Shown: in pieces, positions 1 to 8,755 of the stretch
How positions within the stretch are numbered: position 1 is the stretch's first letter
Layout of the letters: every line of letters starts with the position of its first letter
NCBI GenBank assembly: GCA_007095845.1
Contig: SFBI01000082.1
Coordinates: 1 to 64,000 of the forward strand
From: Microcystis aeruginosa Ma_MB_S_20031200_S102
GTDB taxonomy: Bacteria > Cyanobacteriota > Cyanobacteriia > Cyanobacteriales > Microcystaceae
Direction: 5' to 3'
Length of the DNA: 64,000 bases
Notes under the pieces: model-generated
Told to the model about the DNA's origin: nothing
What the model saw: the letters and a program-made list of their open reading frames with translations, nothing else
Database searches by the model: none
Position numbers and translations under genes: made by a program

Positions 1-96
1 TTGAAAAAGGTGGCCTTAGTTGCCTGTATGAGGAAATTGCTGGTTATCCTCAATGCCATGATTCGTGATAATAAATGCTGGCAAGCACCCGCTTAG
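1..96 (+). mobile_element. IS110-family transposase, C-terminal fragment
   Basis: The frame starting at base 1 is open into the window edge and ends with TAG at 94-96. It reads LKKVALVACMRKLLVILNAM and then a short tail; the ALVACMRKLLVILNAM motif is characteristic of the C-terminus (transposase_20 domain) of IS110-family transposases. Only the last 31 residues are inside the window, so the upstream gene and left end cannot be judged. No clear terminal repeat is visible downstream, as expected for IS110 elements, which usually lack inverted repeats. Confidence 0.7.
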
Positions 97-327
97 TCCA
101 GTTTTCCGAACAATTTCATCGCTGACAAAACGGATGACTGGTGCCGTTACTTTGTCTTGCCTATTTGGGGTACAAAAGATTTTCTTTATTCCCCTTGACT
201 TTTAAGACAATCGCTACAAGATCAGCGATCGCACTGCGGTCTAACGTCCCGCGCTTCACAGGCGGCAAGAAAAGTACGACCCAGCATCAGAGTGTATCGA
301 CCGTCCTGTGCAAGCGTTGGTTAGACT

Positions 328-552
328 TTACCTCGACTCTAAAAACTCTTCCACTGTCAAGTTAATATCGCTCGCAATCTGTCGTAATAATCTAGGTGCA
401 ATATCTCGTCCTTTATGAAATGGAACAGTAGTTGCACGTCCATCTTCATGACGGAACTGTTTATGCGACCCTTTCTGACGTACCTCAACAAAACCAAGAC
501 TTTCTAAGATACGAACTACTTCCTGTGGTTTCAGAACAGGTATATTGCTCAT
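328..552 (-). CDS. hicA: HicA-type mRNA interferase toxin
   Basis: A 74-residue protein of the HicA (YcfA-like) family, small double-stranded-RNA-binding-fold toxins that cleave mRNA. The family hallmarks are visible: the N-terminal helix that leads into LESLGFVEVRQKGSHKQFRH, with the catalytic His of the GSH motif, followed by TTVPFH and a C-terminal helix. Length is normal for the family. It lies 2 bp downstream of its HicB-like partner, so the two are co-transcribed with the antitoxin first; in classical hicAB loci the toxin is first, but the reversed order is common in cyanobacteria. No frameshift is seen, so the pair looks functional. Confidence 0.85.
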   Translation of the reverse strand: MSNIPVLKPQEVVRILESLGFVEVRQKGSHKQFRHEDGRATTVPFHKGRDIAPRLLRQIASDINLTVEEFLESR

Positions 553-554
553 GA

Positions 555-764
555 TTACGAAACCATGATTTGCTGTGTACCAACAAATACTGTTTCAAAT
601 CTTGTTTGTTCATCCTCAAGGAGCATTTCTATCACTTCACAAAGATTTTTCTGTAATTCATCTAAAGTTTCACCTTGAGAATGTGCTCCTGGGAAACCAG
701 GAACATAACCAATATAGAGATTTGTATCAAAATCTTTTTCTACAACAGCAGTAAATGTGTTCAT
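555..764 (-). CDS. hicB: HicB-type antitoxin
   Basis: A 69-residue HicB-like antitoxin. The partly degraded RNase H fold typical of HicB is recognisable in TAVVEKDFDTNLYIGYVPGFPGAHSQG followed by a helix of the form ETLDELQKNLCEVIEMLLE. It ends without an obvious C-terminal DNA-binding domain, as in the short HicB class, so autoregulation may depend on the complex. It sits directly upstream of hicA on the same strand with a 2-bp gap. The motif assignment is confident; function as the partner is inferred from adjacency. Confidence 0.8.
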   Translation of the reverse strand: MNTFTAVVEKDFDTNLYIGYVPGFPGAHSQGETLDELQKNLCEVIEMLLEDEQTRFETVFVGTQQIMVS

Positions 765-887
765 AACCGATACCTAATTTCTAGGCTGACCAGAATACAA
801 AATAATTATGACATAAATAAGGAAATCACTTGTCACGTCTTAGTGTAGTGAGTTGTTAAAATATGGTGTGCTACGTACTATACTGTA

Positions 888-1283
888 TCAGTCATCATTT
901 CGACACAAAAGATTTCCATTTAAACTATAGTATTCTTGAATGTGATTAGATTTCTTGAAACCTAGAGAACTCATCACAGTAATAGCTTCGGTTATTATTT
1001 CATAGTTAGCAGCACTGTAAACTGCTGCGGCACCAGCACTAAGCACCGCACTCAAACCGCCAGAAAACGGAGCAAACCCAATTGCGCTTCCAGCAGTAGC
1101 GCACAAAACTTTGAAATGTTTTTGACAAAAATCAAGCAACGTTTCTATTCGCTTGGTAAGATGAGAATCATTGATATAAATAATTTTACAATTTAAATCT
1201 ATAGCCTGACTCAATTCTTCAAGTGTATTCACAACAGCATCAGGATCAGGAATCTTGCTTAAGTCTTTTATTTTTGAAGCCAT
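888..1283 (-). CDS. Hypothetical protein with small Gly/Ala-rich hydrophobic hairpin
   Basis: A 131-residue protein that I do not recognise. Residues about 60-95 (LCATAGSAIGFAPFSGG and following) form a Gly/Ala-rich hydrophobic stretch that could be a membrane hairpin, and the flanks are charged and helical. The C-terminal part (ITEAITVMSSLGFKKSNHIQE) is a predicted amphipathic helix. It is alone on its strand, between the hicBA pair and a long repeat-rich gap, and has no useful context. Its A+T-rich coding sequence resembles the surrounding accessory DNA. It could be a small membrane-associated accessory protein; no function is assigned. Confidence 0.5.
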   Translation of the reverse strand: MASKIKDLSKIPDPDAVVNTLEELSQAIDLNCKIIYINDSHLTKRIETLLDFCQKHFKVLCATAGSAIGFAPFSGGLSAVLSAGAAAVYSAANYEIITEAITVMSSLGFKKSNHIQEYYSLNGNLLCRNDD

Positions 1284-1348
1284 ATCTTAAATTTTTCCTT
1301 TTCGAGGAACCTATGTTACAAAGGGTCTAACTATATATTATGCGGAAA

Positions 1349-1440
1349 TTTTCCGTATATCACGCCAAATACGCATTTTTTTAAGAATCTTTCCGTATAT
1401 TACGCTCAAATGGAGCGATCGCGAGAAGTTTTCCGTATAA
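1349..1440. repeat. Three direct copies of TTTCCGTATA near hypothetical gene
   Basis: Upstream of the minus-strand gene at 888-1283 the decamer TTTCCGTATA occurs at about 1350, 1390 and 1430, each followed by a short ATNACGC/ATTACG-like tail. The regular spacing of about 40 bp suggests iterons or a short degenerate tandem repeat rather than chance. No gene is seen in the rest of this gap (1284-1942) apart from this and the palindromic duplication listed next. Confidence 0.5.
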
Positions 1441-1619
1441 TATTACGATAAGCGTGTCATGCCGATTAGCGTACTCTGCTATGAACCCTTCCCCACTGAT
1501 TTGTTCAAAGTTTTCTCGTTGTGCGACTGTCAGATGAACTTTATCTCACCTACATCTTCCCATGATTGATGTCCTCAGTTGAGCTTATCTATTGCCCTAT
1601 TTTAGCTGTGTCAGTCCAG

Positions 1620-1697
1620 TAGGGTGTGTTAGCATTAGCGTAACGCACGAATTTTGAACATTAGATAAGGTGTGTCACATTTCATTAACGCACCCTA
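1620..1697. repeat. Palindromic dispersed repeat, copy 1 (TAGGGTGYGTTA family)
   Basis: A 78-bp unit that begins TAGGGTGTGTTAGC and ends TTAACGCACCCTA, so its ends are inverted copies of each other and it can fold into a long hairpin. A near-identical unit lies at 1749-1826 in the same orientation. This TAGGGTGCGTTA-type element is a widely dispersed cyanobacterial REP-like repeat. Confidence 0.75.
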
Positions 1698-1748
1698 CCA
1701 GATCGGCTGCTATGCAGTGCCTTCGGCATCGCACTGAAACAATCGCTG

Positions 1749-1826
1749 TAGGGTGTGTTAGCGTTAGCGTAACGCACGGATTTTGAACATTAGATAAGGT
1801 GCGTTACATTTCATTAACGCACCCTA
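1749..1826. repeat. Palindromic dispersed repeat, copy 2
   Basis: Second 78-bp copy of the TAGGGTGTGTTA...TAACGCACCCTA element. It is more perfectly palindromic than copy 1 (GCGTTAGCGTAACGCAC left, GTGCGTTACATTTCATTAA right). The two copies are separated by 51 bp. Copy 2 lies just upstream of the copper ATPase gene and could act as a terminator or transcript-stabilising hairpin, but that is inference. Confidence 0.75.
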
Positions 1827-1942
1827 CCAGATCTATCTGTAATGAAATTTCAGCTATCTGTAACCCTACAGGCCAAAATAGTTTAAAAATCGGCCGAGAA
1901 TTTCTAGGATAGAAGTAAAGACCATCCTTGCCTACCTTTTCT

Positions 1943-4273
1943 ATGATCCTAGCCGCCGAAACTGGACTAAAAACCGCTACTCTAGACGTAAAAGGCATGA
2001 AATGCGCCGGCTGTGTGAGTGCCGTGGAACGACAACTCAGCCAAAATCAAGGGGTAAAATCGGCCCAAGTTAATCTAATCACGGAAATTGCCGTGATTGA
2101 ATACCAACCAGAAGCGATCGCACCAGAGCAGTTAGCCGCAAAATTAACCGCGATTGGATTCCCCACCCAACCGCGCAGCTCATCGACTCCCCTTTCTCAA
2201 CAAAATCAACGGCTGCAAAACCAACAAAAAGAACGGCAACAACAATTATACCGATTAGCGATCGCTTGTTGTTTACTGGTTTTTTCCCTGATTGGTCACT
2301 TACACCACATCGGGGGACCAGAAATCCCCATCCTTCAAAGCATTGCTTTTCACTGGACTTTAGCCACCCTAGCCATTTTATTCCCCGGCCGCGATATTTT
2401 CATCGATGGTTGGCGGGGATTACGGCACGGGATGCCAAATATGAACACTCTCGTTAGTTTAGGCACAGGTAGCGCCTATATAGCCAGTTGTTTGGCTCTT
2501 ATCTTCCCTAATCTCGGTCTAGAGTGCTTTTTTGATGAACCAGTCATGCTGTTAGGTTTTATTCTCCTCGGACGGACTCTAGAAGCGCATTCCCGTCATC
2601 GCGCAGCCGCAGACTTAGAAGCGCTTACTTCCCTACAACCGGCAGTGGCTCACCTGATTGGTAGTACAGATGACCGTGTGGGTGTGGCCATTCCGGTGGA
2701 ACAGCTGCGCGTCGGGGAATGGGTGCGCGTCTTACCCGGGGAAAAAATTCCCGTGGATGGGGAGATTATTCAGGGAAGAACCACGGTAGATGAAGCTTTA
2801 TTGACGGGGGAATCGCTGCCAGTGGTTAAGGAAATGGGAGATTTAGTCATTGCTGGCAGTTTCAATCTCTCTGGTGCGATCGCCGTACAAACTCGTCAGG
2901 TGGGGACCGATACCACCCTAGCTAAGATTATCGCAGCCGTGGAATCAGCCCAAACTCGCAAGGCCCCAGTACAGAAGATAGCGGACCGGGTAGCGGGTTA
3001 TTTTGCCTACGGAGTCATGATAATTGCCCTAATTGTGCTGCTCTTTTGGTATTTTTGGGGAACTAGGCTGTTTCCAGAGGTGTTAGGATCAACCACAGGA
3101 CACCACGAGATGATTCAATCCACTTCTCCCCTACTTTTGTCCCTAAAATTAGCGATTTCTGTGCTTGTGGTCGCTTGTCCCTGCGCTCTTGGTTTAGCCA
3201 CACCAACGGCCCTACTGGTGGGAACCAGTTTAGCAGCCGAACGGGGTATTTTAATTAAAGGGGGCGATGTTTTGGAAACCGTCTCGCAACTGCAAACGGT
3301 GGTTTTTGACAAAACGGGAACCCTTAGCCAAGGTCATCCAGAAATTACCGATTGTTTGAGTTTTTCTGAGCTTAATTCCCTGGAAATTCAACAATTAGCG
3401 GCAGTAGTGGAGAGTGGTACTAATCATCCTCTCGCTCAGGCGATTTTAGACGCGGTTACTCCTCCTACTAACCTGACGGGGGAAGATTTTCAAACTGTGG
3501 CTGGATTGGGAGTTTCGGCAAGGGTGCAGGGGTCAAAAATTGTTCTAGGAAATCCGCAATGGTTGGCGCAGAACGGCATTAAAATCGATGAAACTATCCC
3601 CCGTATTCAAGAGCTTTTAGAGGCGGGTAAAACGGTGATTTATCTGGGTATGGAAGAACAATTACTCGGCGCGATCGCTTTTCAGGATCGATTACGTCCC
3701 GATGCTCAAACAACCGTTAATCAGTTGCAAAAACTCGGTTTAGAGGTGATTTTACTCAGTGGCGATCGCCAAGAAGTGGTGACAGCGATCGCTAATAGTT
3801 TGGGTATTAGTCAATTTTATGCCCAAGTTGCTCCCACCGAAAAATCGGCTTTAATTGCCGACCTACAGACAAAAGAGGGCAAAATCGTCGCTATGGTGGG
3901 GGATGGTATCAATGATGCTCCCGCACTAGGACAGGCTAACATCGGTATTGCTCTGGCCGGTGGCACGGAAGTGGCCATGGAAACGGCCGGGATCGTTTTA
4001 ATTAGCGATCGCCTAGAGGATGTGGTACAATCTCTGCATTTAAGTCTGGCTACATGGCAAAAAATCCGACAAAATCTTTTTTGGGCTTTGGGTTATAATA
4101 CCTTTGCTATTCCCATTGCTGGTGGTTTATTACTGCCCCGTTGGGGTCTAGCTTTCAGTCCGGCCCTAGCAGCAGCTTTGATGGCTTTTAGTTCGGTTAT
4201 GGTAGTGAGTAATTCCCTGCTTTTACGTCGTCAATTTCCCCCGCTCAAATCGACTAAGGAAGGCAAAAACTAA
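1943..4273 (+). CDS. ctaA: Copper-transporting P1B-type ATPase, CtaA-like
   Basis: A 776-residue heavy-metal P-type ATPase. In order it shows an N-terminal HMA domain with the metal site GMKCAGC (about residues 16-22), a Gln-rich linker, eight predicted membrane spans, the TGES actuator motif, the CPC ion site in VVACPCALGLATP, the phosphorylation site DKTGT, the NHPLAQA nucleotide-domain His-Pro motif and GDGIND. The N-terminus (DVKGMKCAGCV...VNLITE) matches cyanobacterial CtaA, the plasma-membrane copper importer, better than PacS, the thylakoid pump. I chose the ATG at 1943; a TTG five codons upstream is also possible. It is monocistronic, with no CopZ-like chaperone adjacent. The family and metal-site call is very secure, while the CtaA versus PacS choice is from remembered sequence. 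Confidence 0.88.
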   Translation: MILAAETGLKTATLDVKGMKCAGCVSAVERQLSQNQGVKSAQVNLITEIAVIEYQPEAIAPEQLAAKLTAIGFPTQPRSSSTPLSQQNQRLQNQQKERQQQLYRLAIACCLLVFSLIGHLHHIGGPEIPILQSIAFHWTLATLAILFPGRDIFIDGWRGLRHGMPNMNTLVSLGTGSAYIASCLALIFPNLGLECFFDEPVMLLGFILLGRTLEAHSRHRAAADLEALTSLQPAVAHLIGSTDDRVGVAIPVEQLRVGEWVRVLPGEKIPVDGEIIQGRTTVDEALLTGESLPVVKEMGDLVIAGSFNLSGAIAVQTRQVGTDTTLAKIIAAVESAQTRKAPVQKIADRVAGYFAYGVMIIALIVLLFWYFWGTRLFPEVLGSTTGHHEMIQSTSPLLLSLKLAISVLVVACPCALGLATPTALLVGTSLAAERGILIKGGDVLETVSQLQTVVFDKTGTLSQGHPEITDCLSFSELNSLEIQQLAAVVESGTNHPLAQAILDAVTPPTNLTGEDFQTVAGLGVSARVQGSKIVLGNPQWLAQNGIKIDETIPRIQELLEAGKTVIYLGMEEQLLGAIAFQDRLRPDAQTTVNQLQKLGLEVILLSGDRQEVVTAIANSLGISQFYAQVAPTEKSALIADLQTKEGKIVAMVGDGINDAPALGQANIGIALAGGTEVAMETAGIVLISDRLEDVVQSLHLSLATWQKIRQNLFWALGYNTFAIPIAGGLLLPRWGLAFSPALAAALMAFSSVMVVSNSLLLRRQFPPLKSTKEGKN

Positions 4274-4340
4274 AGCAATTATCGATTTTTTCTCGATCAA
4301 TCTATCAAGCACCAAAAAGAGCAACTCTCTTACTTCTTTG

Positions 4341-4429
4341 TGTGATCTCGCGTAGCGAGCGCGTTGCGACCAGTTTCACTGATACAGGAGCGATCGATCT
4401 CTGTGTCCTCTGTGTCTTTGTGGTTCGTT
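4341..4429 (+). repeat. Dispersed repeat, forward copy (partner at 8646-8733)
   Basis: This segment of the 4274-4497 gap starts TGTGATCTCGCGTAGCGAGC and ends TGTGTCTTTGTGGTTCGTT. The reverse complement of the same sequence lies at 8646-8733. Inside it CTCGCGTAGCGAG is a small palindrome. Both copies are in intergenic DNA. Nothing else is seen in this gap. Confidence 0.7.
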
Positions 4430-4497
4430 ACCCAAGAGAGCCAAGATGGTATTTTGTCCCTGTCTTTGTCAGTTGACGGAGACAGGAACAAATCGGG

Positions 4498-4839
4498 TTA
4501 AGCGGTAATTCTGGTCAGGGATTGACCTTGATAATTGTTGGTAATAATCTGGTGAATAGATTCAAAAAATCGCCGACAACGATTATTAGTTCTCAGGGGC
4601 AATTCATGATTTTTTACCAATAAATCGATCTGAAGTTCCGAGCTAGTGGGAGGATGAATAAACAATTCCACTTTCACTAACTGGGGAAAGAAAGCATCGT
4701 TAGGAACTTCCGATAAAAGCAAGACATCGGTCCGGCGCTTGATGATTTCAAATTCACCCAAACTTAATATATCATCGTATAAAAACCCGGTCTGATGAGG
4801 AGAAATCCCGACAAAATAGGAACAGCAATAGCGAGCCAT
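4498..4839 (-). CDS. Conserved-looking hypothetical protein, divergent from holB
   Basis: A 113-residue protein that I do not recognise. It is compositionally well-behaved (mixed beta and alpha, no membrane segment), with a C-terminal helix around RRFFESIHQIITNNYQGQSL. Its start codon is only 12 bp from the inferred holB start on the opposite strand, so the 5' regions and promoters of the two genes must overlap each other's coding sequence or use very short leaders. This tight divergence and the clean open frame suggest a real gene. No Shine-Dalgarno sequence is evident, which is common in cyanobacteria. Function unknown. Confidence 0.55.
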   Translation of the reverse strand: MARYCCSYFVGISPHQTGFLYDDILSLGEFEIIKRRTDVLLLSEVPNDAFFPQLVKVELFIHPPTSSELQIDLLVKNHELPLRTNNRCRRFFESIHQIITNNYQGQSLTRITA

Positions 4840-4851
4840 GGCAGGGAAAAG

Positions 4852-5817
4852 ATGATAAATTGGTCAAGGTTAATCGGTCAAAATCAGGCCATTGAACTAC
4901 TACAAAGAGCGCTTGAAGTCAATTCGATTGCTCCCGCTTACTTATTCGCCGGCGCTAAGGGGATTGGACGCAATCTAGCAGCAAAATGTTTCTGTCAAGA
5001 CTTGTTAACTAGAGATCGATCTCCGGAAACAAGGGAATTAATCCTGAAACGCTTTTTAGGGGGCAATCATCCCGATTTACTCTGGATTGAACCCACTTAT
5101 CAACACCAAGGCAAACTGCTCACCGCAAAAGAAGCACAGGAAAGCAATCTCAAGCGTAAAGCTCCCCCGCAAATCCGCATCGAACAAATTCGCGAGATTA
5201 CTAACTTTTTAAGTCGTCCTCCCCTCGAATCGGCCCGCTCTGTGGTGGTGATCGAGGAAGCAGACACCATGACGGAATCGGCGGCAAATGCGCTCTTAAA
5301 AACGCTTGAGGAACCGGGAAAAGCCACTTTAATCCTAATTGCTCCCAGTCCCTCCTCTTTACTACCGACTCTCGTTTCTCGCTGTCAACATATCCCTTTT
5401 CAGCGTCTTTCGGAAGAAAATCTCGCTCAAGTCCTGCGCTCTAACGGACACGCTCGCGTTCTCAATTATCCGGCAATTCTCGGTTTAGCTCAAGGTAGCC
5501 CAGGAGAAGCGATCGCCGCTTTAGAATTTCTCGACAGTCTCCCCCAAGATTTACCGCGATCTTTGAGCAAATTTCCCCTAAAACTCTCCCAAGCGCTGGA
5601 ATTAGCAAAAATTATCGCTCAAACTCTTGACACGGAAACCCAATTATGGTATGTGAGTTATCTTCAGTATGAGGATTGGCAACGACGACGAGAGCGATCG
5701 ATTTTAGAAATCTTGGAAAAAACCCGCCGGCAGCTGTTAGCCTACGTTCAACCCCGTTTAGTCTGGGAATGCACTTTCTTGGCATTGGCCAAGCTATCCA
5801 CCGCCCAAAAGTCTTAA
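4852..5817 (+). CDS. holB: DNA polymerase III subunit delta' (clamp loader)
   Basis: A 321-residue AAA+-fold clamp-loader subunit. The start of the family is seen in MINWSRLIGQNQAIELLQRAL, followed by the Walker-A-like AGAKGIGRNLAA (degenerate, as usual for delta', which does not hydrolyse ATP), the DEAD-like VVVIEEADTMTESAANALLKTLEEP region and the sensor motif TLVSRCQ. I use the ATG at 4852, preceded by AGGGAAAAG, because the 19 residues that an upstream ATG would add do not resemble the family. It works with DnaX (gene at 31446) to load the beta clamp. It stands alone here, divergent from the 4498-4839 gene. Confidence 0.9.
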   Translation: MINWSRLIGQNQAIELLQRALEVNSIAPAYLFAGAKGIGRNLAAKCFCQDLLTRDRSPETRELILKRFLGGNHPDLLWIEPTYQHQGKLLTAKEAQESNLKRKAPPQIRIEQIREITNFLSRPPLESARSVVVIEEADTMTESAANALLKTLEEPGKATLILIAPSPSSLLPTLVSRCQHIPFQRLSEENLAQVLRSNGHARVLNYPAILGLAQGSPGEAIAALEFLDSLPQDLPRSLSKFPLKLSQALELAKIIAQTLDTETQLWYVSYLQYEDWQRRRERSILEILEKTRRQLLAYVQPRLVWECTFLALAKLSTAQKS

Positions 5818-5828
5818 AATTGTTATGT

Positions 5829-6221
5829 GCCTGAGCAAAATTAATTACACATATCTAACCACCTCTTGCCTCTGGGTGCATCTCATTTTTGTAAATCTAC
5901 CAATTGGGATTTTTATGGGGAAACTCTCGACTAAAATCGGGCATTACTTGCGGTTTTATCGCTCAATCCCAGCTTTTGGGGGGTTCTACCCCCCAAACCC
6001 CCCGTTGGGGTCGTGGCGCGGTCACTGAGCCTGTCGAAGTGCCGCCCCCAAACCCCCCGCGCATTAGTTTTTCGGTGGGATGCTTACAGACAGCTGCTGA
6101 TATATTTGTCATCATCTAAGAGTCACTGATAATTGCTGATTGTCGGTATTTCTGCAAATGTGAGATGCACCCTTGCCTATTGCCTATCTTCACTAGAAAA
6201 TTAATTTTGCACGACTACTTA
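5829..6221. mobile_element. MITE (AGCAAAATTAATT family) split by a second insertion
   Basis: The left part (5829-5873) reads GAGCAAAATTAATTACACAT and continues to CTCTTGCCTC; the right part (6173-6221) ends GAAAATTAATTTTGCACGAC then TACTTA. The two ends are inverted copies (AGCAAAATTAATT / AATTAATTTTGCA). Uninterrupted copies of the same element occur at 35970-36074 (inverted) and 61699-61811, which shows that the 5874-6172 block is a later insertion. No gene is carried. Confidence 0.8.
5874..6172. mobile_element. Nested 299-bp MITE with GGGTGCATCTCA terminal inverted repeats
   Basis: The left end is GGGTGCATCTCATTTTTG and the right end is CAAATGTGAGATGCACCC. The first 12 bases are perfect inverted repeats and similarity extends to about 24 bp. 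The inside has a C-rich stretch with several CCCCCAAACCCCCCG motifs and a TGAGCCTGTCGAAG palindromic repeat, but no convincing ORF. The flanks (CTTGCCTCT and TTGCCTAT) belong to the interrupted host MITE, so a target duplication cannot be separated from the host's own TTGCCTC repetition. Confidence 0.75.
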
Positions 6222-6250
6222 TATTTATCGATCGAGTGGGGAGAAAGACT

Positions 6251-6466
6251 ATGAAAATCAAATCCTTAGTTTTGCTGATTCTGTTAACCTTGACTACGGT
6301 TTTAGGCGCTTGTCAGGGAGGAAAACAAGCCGAAGAACCGAAAAACGTCCCTACCACGGTAGAATCGCCGCAAACAGACGCAGATGACGATGAAGACGGG
6401 GAAAATCGGCAAAAAGACGATGATGATCAACGGGATAAAAAAGACGATGACGATGATGATGACTAA
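6251..6466 (+). CDS. Small Asp-rich lipoprotein
   Basis: A 71-residue protein with a lipoprotein signal: MKIKSLVLLILLTLTTV then the lipobox LGAC (Cys about residue 22). The mature part is short, with a Pro/Thr spacer and a strongly acidic C-terminus made of runs of Asp with interspersed Lys/Arg (DDDEDGENRQKDDDDQRDKK and a final D7). It is preceded by GGGAGAAAG, a good ribosome-binding site, which supports the ATG at 6251 over an in-frame upstream ATG. The mature chain has no fold that I recognise; poly-Asp tails may bind divalent cations or act as disordered brushes. It converges with ftsH and shares the terminator between them. Confidence 0.7.
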   Translation: MKIKSLVLLILLTLTTVLGACQGGKQAEEPKNVPTTVESPQTDADDDEDGENRQKDDDDQRDKKDDDDDDD

Positions 6467-6477
6467 ATCCCTAGCAT

Positions 6478-6510
6478 AAAAAAATCGGGTGAGCTTTAAC
6501 CCACCCGATC
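6478..6510 (-). terminator. Rho-independent terminator of ftsH
   Basis: An ATCGGGTG...CACCCGAT stem (6485-6492 with 6503-6510) is followed, on the minus strand, by a run of T complementary to the A tract at 6478-6485. It lies 20 bp beyond the ftsH stop codon. It may also end the convergent lipoprotein transcript. Confidence 0.85.
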
Positions 6511-6530
6511 GCATATAGATTGAAATCAAC

Positions 6531-8417
6531 CTATAACTGTGGTACAAACTGTTCTTTTTCGGGAACGTAGGCGTATTCAGCCACAATCTGCCGGAATTCT
6601 TCCCCATTGATCGTTTCTTTTTCGATCAGCAGATCCACCACTCGATCGATCACTTCGCGATGATCGCGGACAATTTGCCGAGAAATTTCATGGCAGTGTT
6701 CCACGATTGATCGCACCTGATCATCAATGCGAGTAGCGACCTTCTCAGAATACTCGGAACGAGTCATCAAACCGCCACCGAGGAACACTTCACCCCCTTG
6801 ACTTTCTAGGGACAAAGGACCCAAATCGCTCATCCCGAAACGAGTCACCATCTGACGCGCCATATCAGAAACTTGCTGTAAATCGCCACCGGCACCGGTA
6901 GTCACCTCATCATAGCCGAAGATTTCTTCCTCGGCCGCGCGACCACCTAAAGCACCGGAAATCCGGGCCATTAACTGCGCTTTCGTGGTTAAACCCTGTT
7001 CTTCGTTGGGAGTGAACCAAGTTAAACCCTGGGCCTGTCCCCGGGGAATCAGAGTCACTTTCTGGACGGGATCGTGATCTTTTAAGAGCGTACCCACGAT
7101 CGCATGACCCACTTCATGGTAAGCGATTAAGCGCTTGCTCTTGCTATCGACTAAAGGAGTACCTTCCATACCCGCAATAACGCGATCTACCGCATCATCT
7201 ATCTCCAGGAGGGTGATGGCATCTTTACGACGACGGGCGGTTAAAATTGCCGCTTCGTTCAGTAAATTGGCTAAATCTGCTCCACTGAACCCCGGTGTGC
7301 GACGGGCGATCGCTTCGATGGAAACGTCGTTGGCCAGCTTTTTATTGCGGGCGTGAACGTCTAAAATCTCTAAACGACCTTTAAAATCGGGTGCATCGAC
7401 GGTTACTTGGCGATCAAAACGGCCCGGACGCATGAGAGCGGAATCGAGAACATCGGGGCGGTTAGTGGCGGCAATGATAATAATTCCCGTATTCCCCTCG
7501 AAACCGTCCATTTCTGTCAATAATTGGTTGAGGGTTTGTTCCCGTTCATCGTTACCACCACCGATACCGGCACCCCGTTGACGACCCACTGCATCAATTT
7601 CATCGATAAAGATTAAACAGGGAGCATTTTCCTTGGCTTTTTTGAACAAATCGCGCACGCGAGAAGCACCGACACCGACAAACATTTCCACAAATTCCGA
7701 ACCGGAAATGCTGAAGAAAGGCACACCCGCTTCACCGGCGATCGCTTTAGCTAACAGGGTTTTACCCGTACCCGGAGGACCAACTAAGAGGACTCCTTTG
7801 GGGATTTTGGCACCAACGGCGGTAAATTTCTCCGGTTGTTTGAGGAAAGTGACGACTTCCTGTAATTCTTCCTTCGCTTCGTCAATTCCTGCCACATCAT
7901 CAAAGGTGATGCCGGTTTTTGCTTCCATCTGGAAACGAGCTTTTGATTTGCCAAAACTCATCGCTTGACCGGGGCCGCCTGGCATATTATTAGAACGGCG
8001 GAACAGGAAAAAGAGAGCGGCAATCAGCAAAAAGGGGAAAAGTAGATTACCGAGGAATCCCCACCAAGCGCCGTCATTCCGCATCGGGTGTGCATCGAAA
8101 CTAATTTTAGAATCGCGTAAACGGGCGATTAAATCGGGGGAATTGGCTGGTAAATCGACCCGTAGGCGTTGTACTCGGTTTTCTAGTTCTGGATCTAGGG
8201 CCTGTACGATCGCGGTTCTGCCACCTTCGTAGAGATCGACGCTAACAACCCTACCACTGTCTAGGTATTCTAGAAAGCGTCCGTAGGTCATGCGGGTACT
8301 GGCGGTGTTATTGCCGATATTACTGGTGGCGGTGGCAAAAGTGCCTTGCCAGAGGAAAAAACCGACCACGAGGGCGGGCAATGTCCACAGTAAAATCGTT
8401 TTCCAAGATAGTTTCAT
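6531..8417 (-). CDS. ftsH: ATP-dependent zinc metalloprotease FtsH (FtsH2/Slr0228 type)
   Basis: A 628-residue membrane AAA+ protease. It has two membrane spans (about 7-23 and 121-139) around a lumenal/periplasmic domain, Walker A GPPGTGKT at 213-220, Walker [12 protein letters not shown], the SRH region [20 protein letters not shown] and the zinc-binding HEVGH of the peptidase domain. The start ([19 protein letters not shown]) and whole length match Synechocystis Slr0228 (FtsH2), which forms a hetero-hexamer with FtsH3 and removes photodamaged D1 from photosystem II in thylakoids. No deviation from key residues is seen. It is monocistronic with its own terminator. Assignment to the FtsH2 subtype is from remembered sequence. 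Confidence 0.95.
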   Translation of the reverse strand: MKLSWKTILLWTLPALVVGFFLWQGTFATATSNIGNNTASTRMTYGRFLEYLDSGRVVSVDLYEGGRTAIVQALDPELENRVQRLRVDLPANSPDLIARLRDSKISFDAHPMRNDGAWWGFLGNLLFPFLLIAALFFLFRRSNNMPGGPGQAMSFGKSKARFQMEAKTGITFDDVAGIDEAKEELQEVVTFLKQPEKFTAVGAKIPKGVLLVGPPGTGKTLLAKAIAGEAGVPFFSISGSEFVEMFVGVGASRVRDLFKKAKENAPCLIFIDEIDAVGRQRGAGIGGGNDEREQTLNQLLTEMDGFEGNTGIIIIAATNRPDVLDSALMRPGRFDRQVTVDAPDFKGRLEILDVHARNKKLANDVSIEAIARRTPGFSGADLANLLNEAAILTARRRKDAITLLEIDDAVDRVIAGMEGTPLVDSKSKRLIAYHEVGHAIVGTLLKDHDPVQKVTLIPRGQAQGLTWFTPNEEQGLTTKAQLMARISGALGGRAAEEEIFGYDEVTTGAGGDLQQVSDMARQMVTRFGMSDLGPLSLESQGGEVFLGGGLMTRSEYSEKVATRIDDQVRSIVEHCHEISRQIVRDHREVIDRVVDLLIEKETINGEEFRQIVAEYAYVPEKEQFVPQL

Positions 8418-8645
8418 GTTTGTTTAGTGGTTCTAGGATAAAGATTTTTGCTTAACTCATTTAGCTGTTTTTGTCAAGGATTTTACGTTATTTTTTCGAG
8501 ATTAATCCCCGCAGCCAATTTAATCTTAACTAAATGTAACGTAATTCTCATAATTCTGACAAGAATGGTGACGAGAGATTTTGGCTCTCTTGGGTTTGGT
8601 GGGTAAAATGTATTCTAAGATACATTCCTCCTAGCGGGGGGGTGG

Positions 8646-8733
8646 AACGAACCACAAAGACACAAAGGACACAAAGATTGAGGGATCATGTAAGTTAAAC
8701 TGGTCGCAACGCGCTCGCTACGCGAGATCACAC
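8646..8733 (-). repeat. Dispersed repeat, inverted copy (partner at 4341-4429)
   Basis: The sequence AACGAACCACAAAGACACAA ... CTCGCTACGCGAGATCACAC is the reverse complement of 4341-4429, with small differences in the middle. It lies between the ftsH 5' region and the EcoRV-like remnant. The rest of the 8418-8755 gap holds ftsH upstream DNA; a short hairpin AATGTAT/ATACATT is visible near 8608. Confidence 0.7.
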
Positions 8734-8755
8734 AGAACCTAGAAGAGCCAGATTT

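Noticed and set aside
5825..6119. Two short plus-strand open frames across the nested MITE
   Set aside because: They cross MITE borders, contain translations of C-runs and have no ribosome site.
8418..8755. tRNA or riboswitch upstream of ftsH
   Set aside because: No cloverleaf, TTC-loop or known riboswitch core; only a small hairpin and a dispersed repeat.
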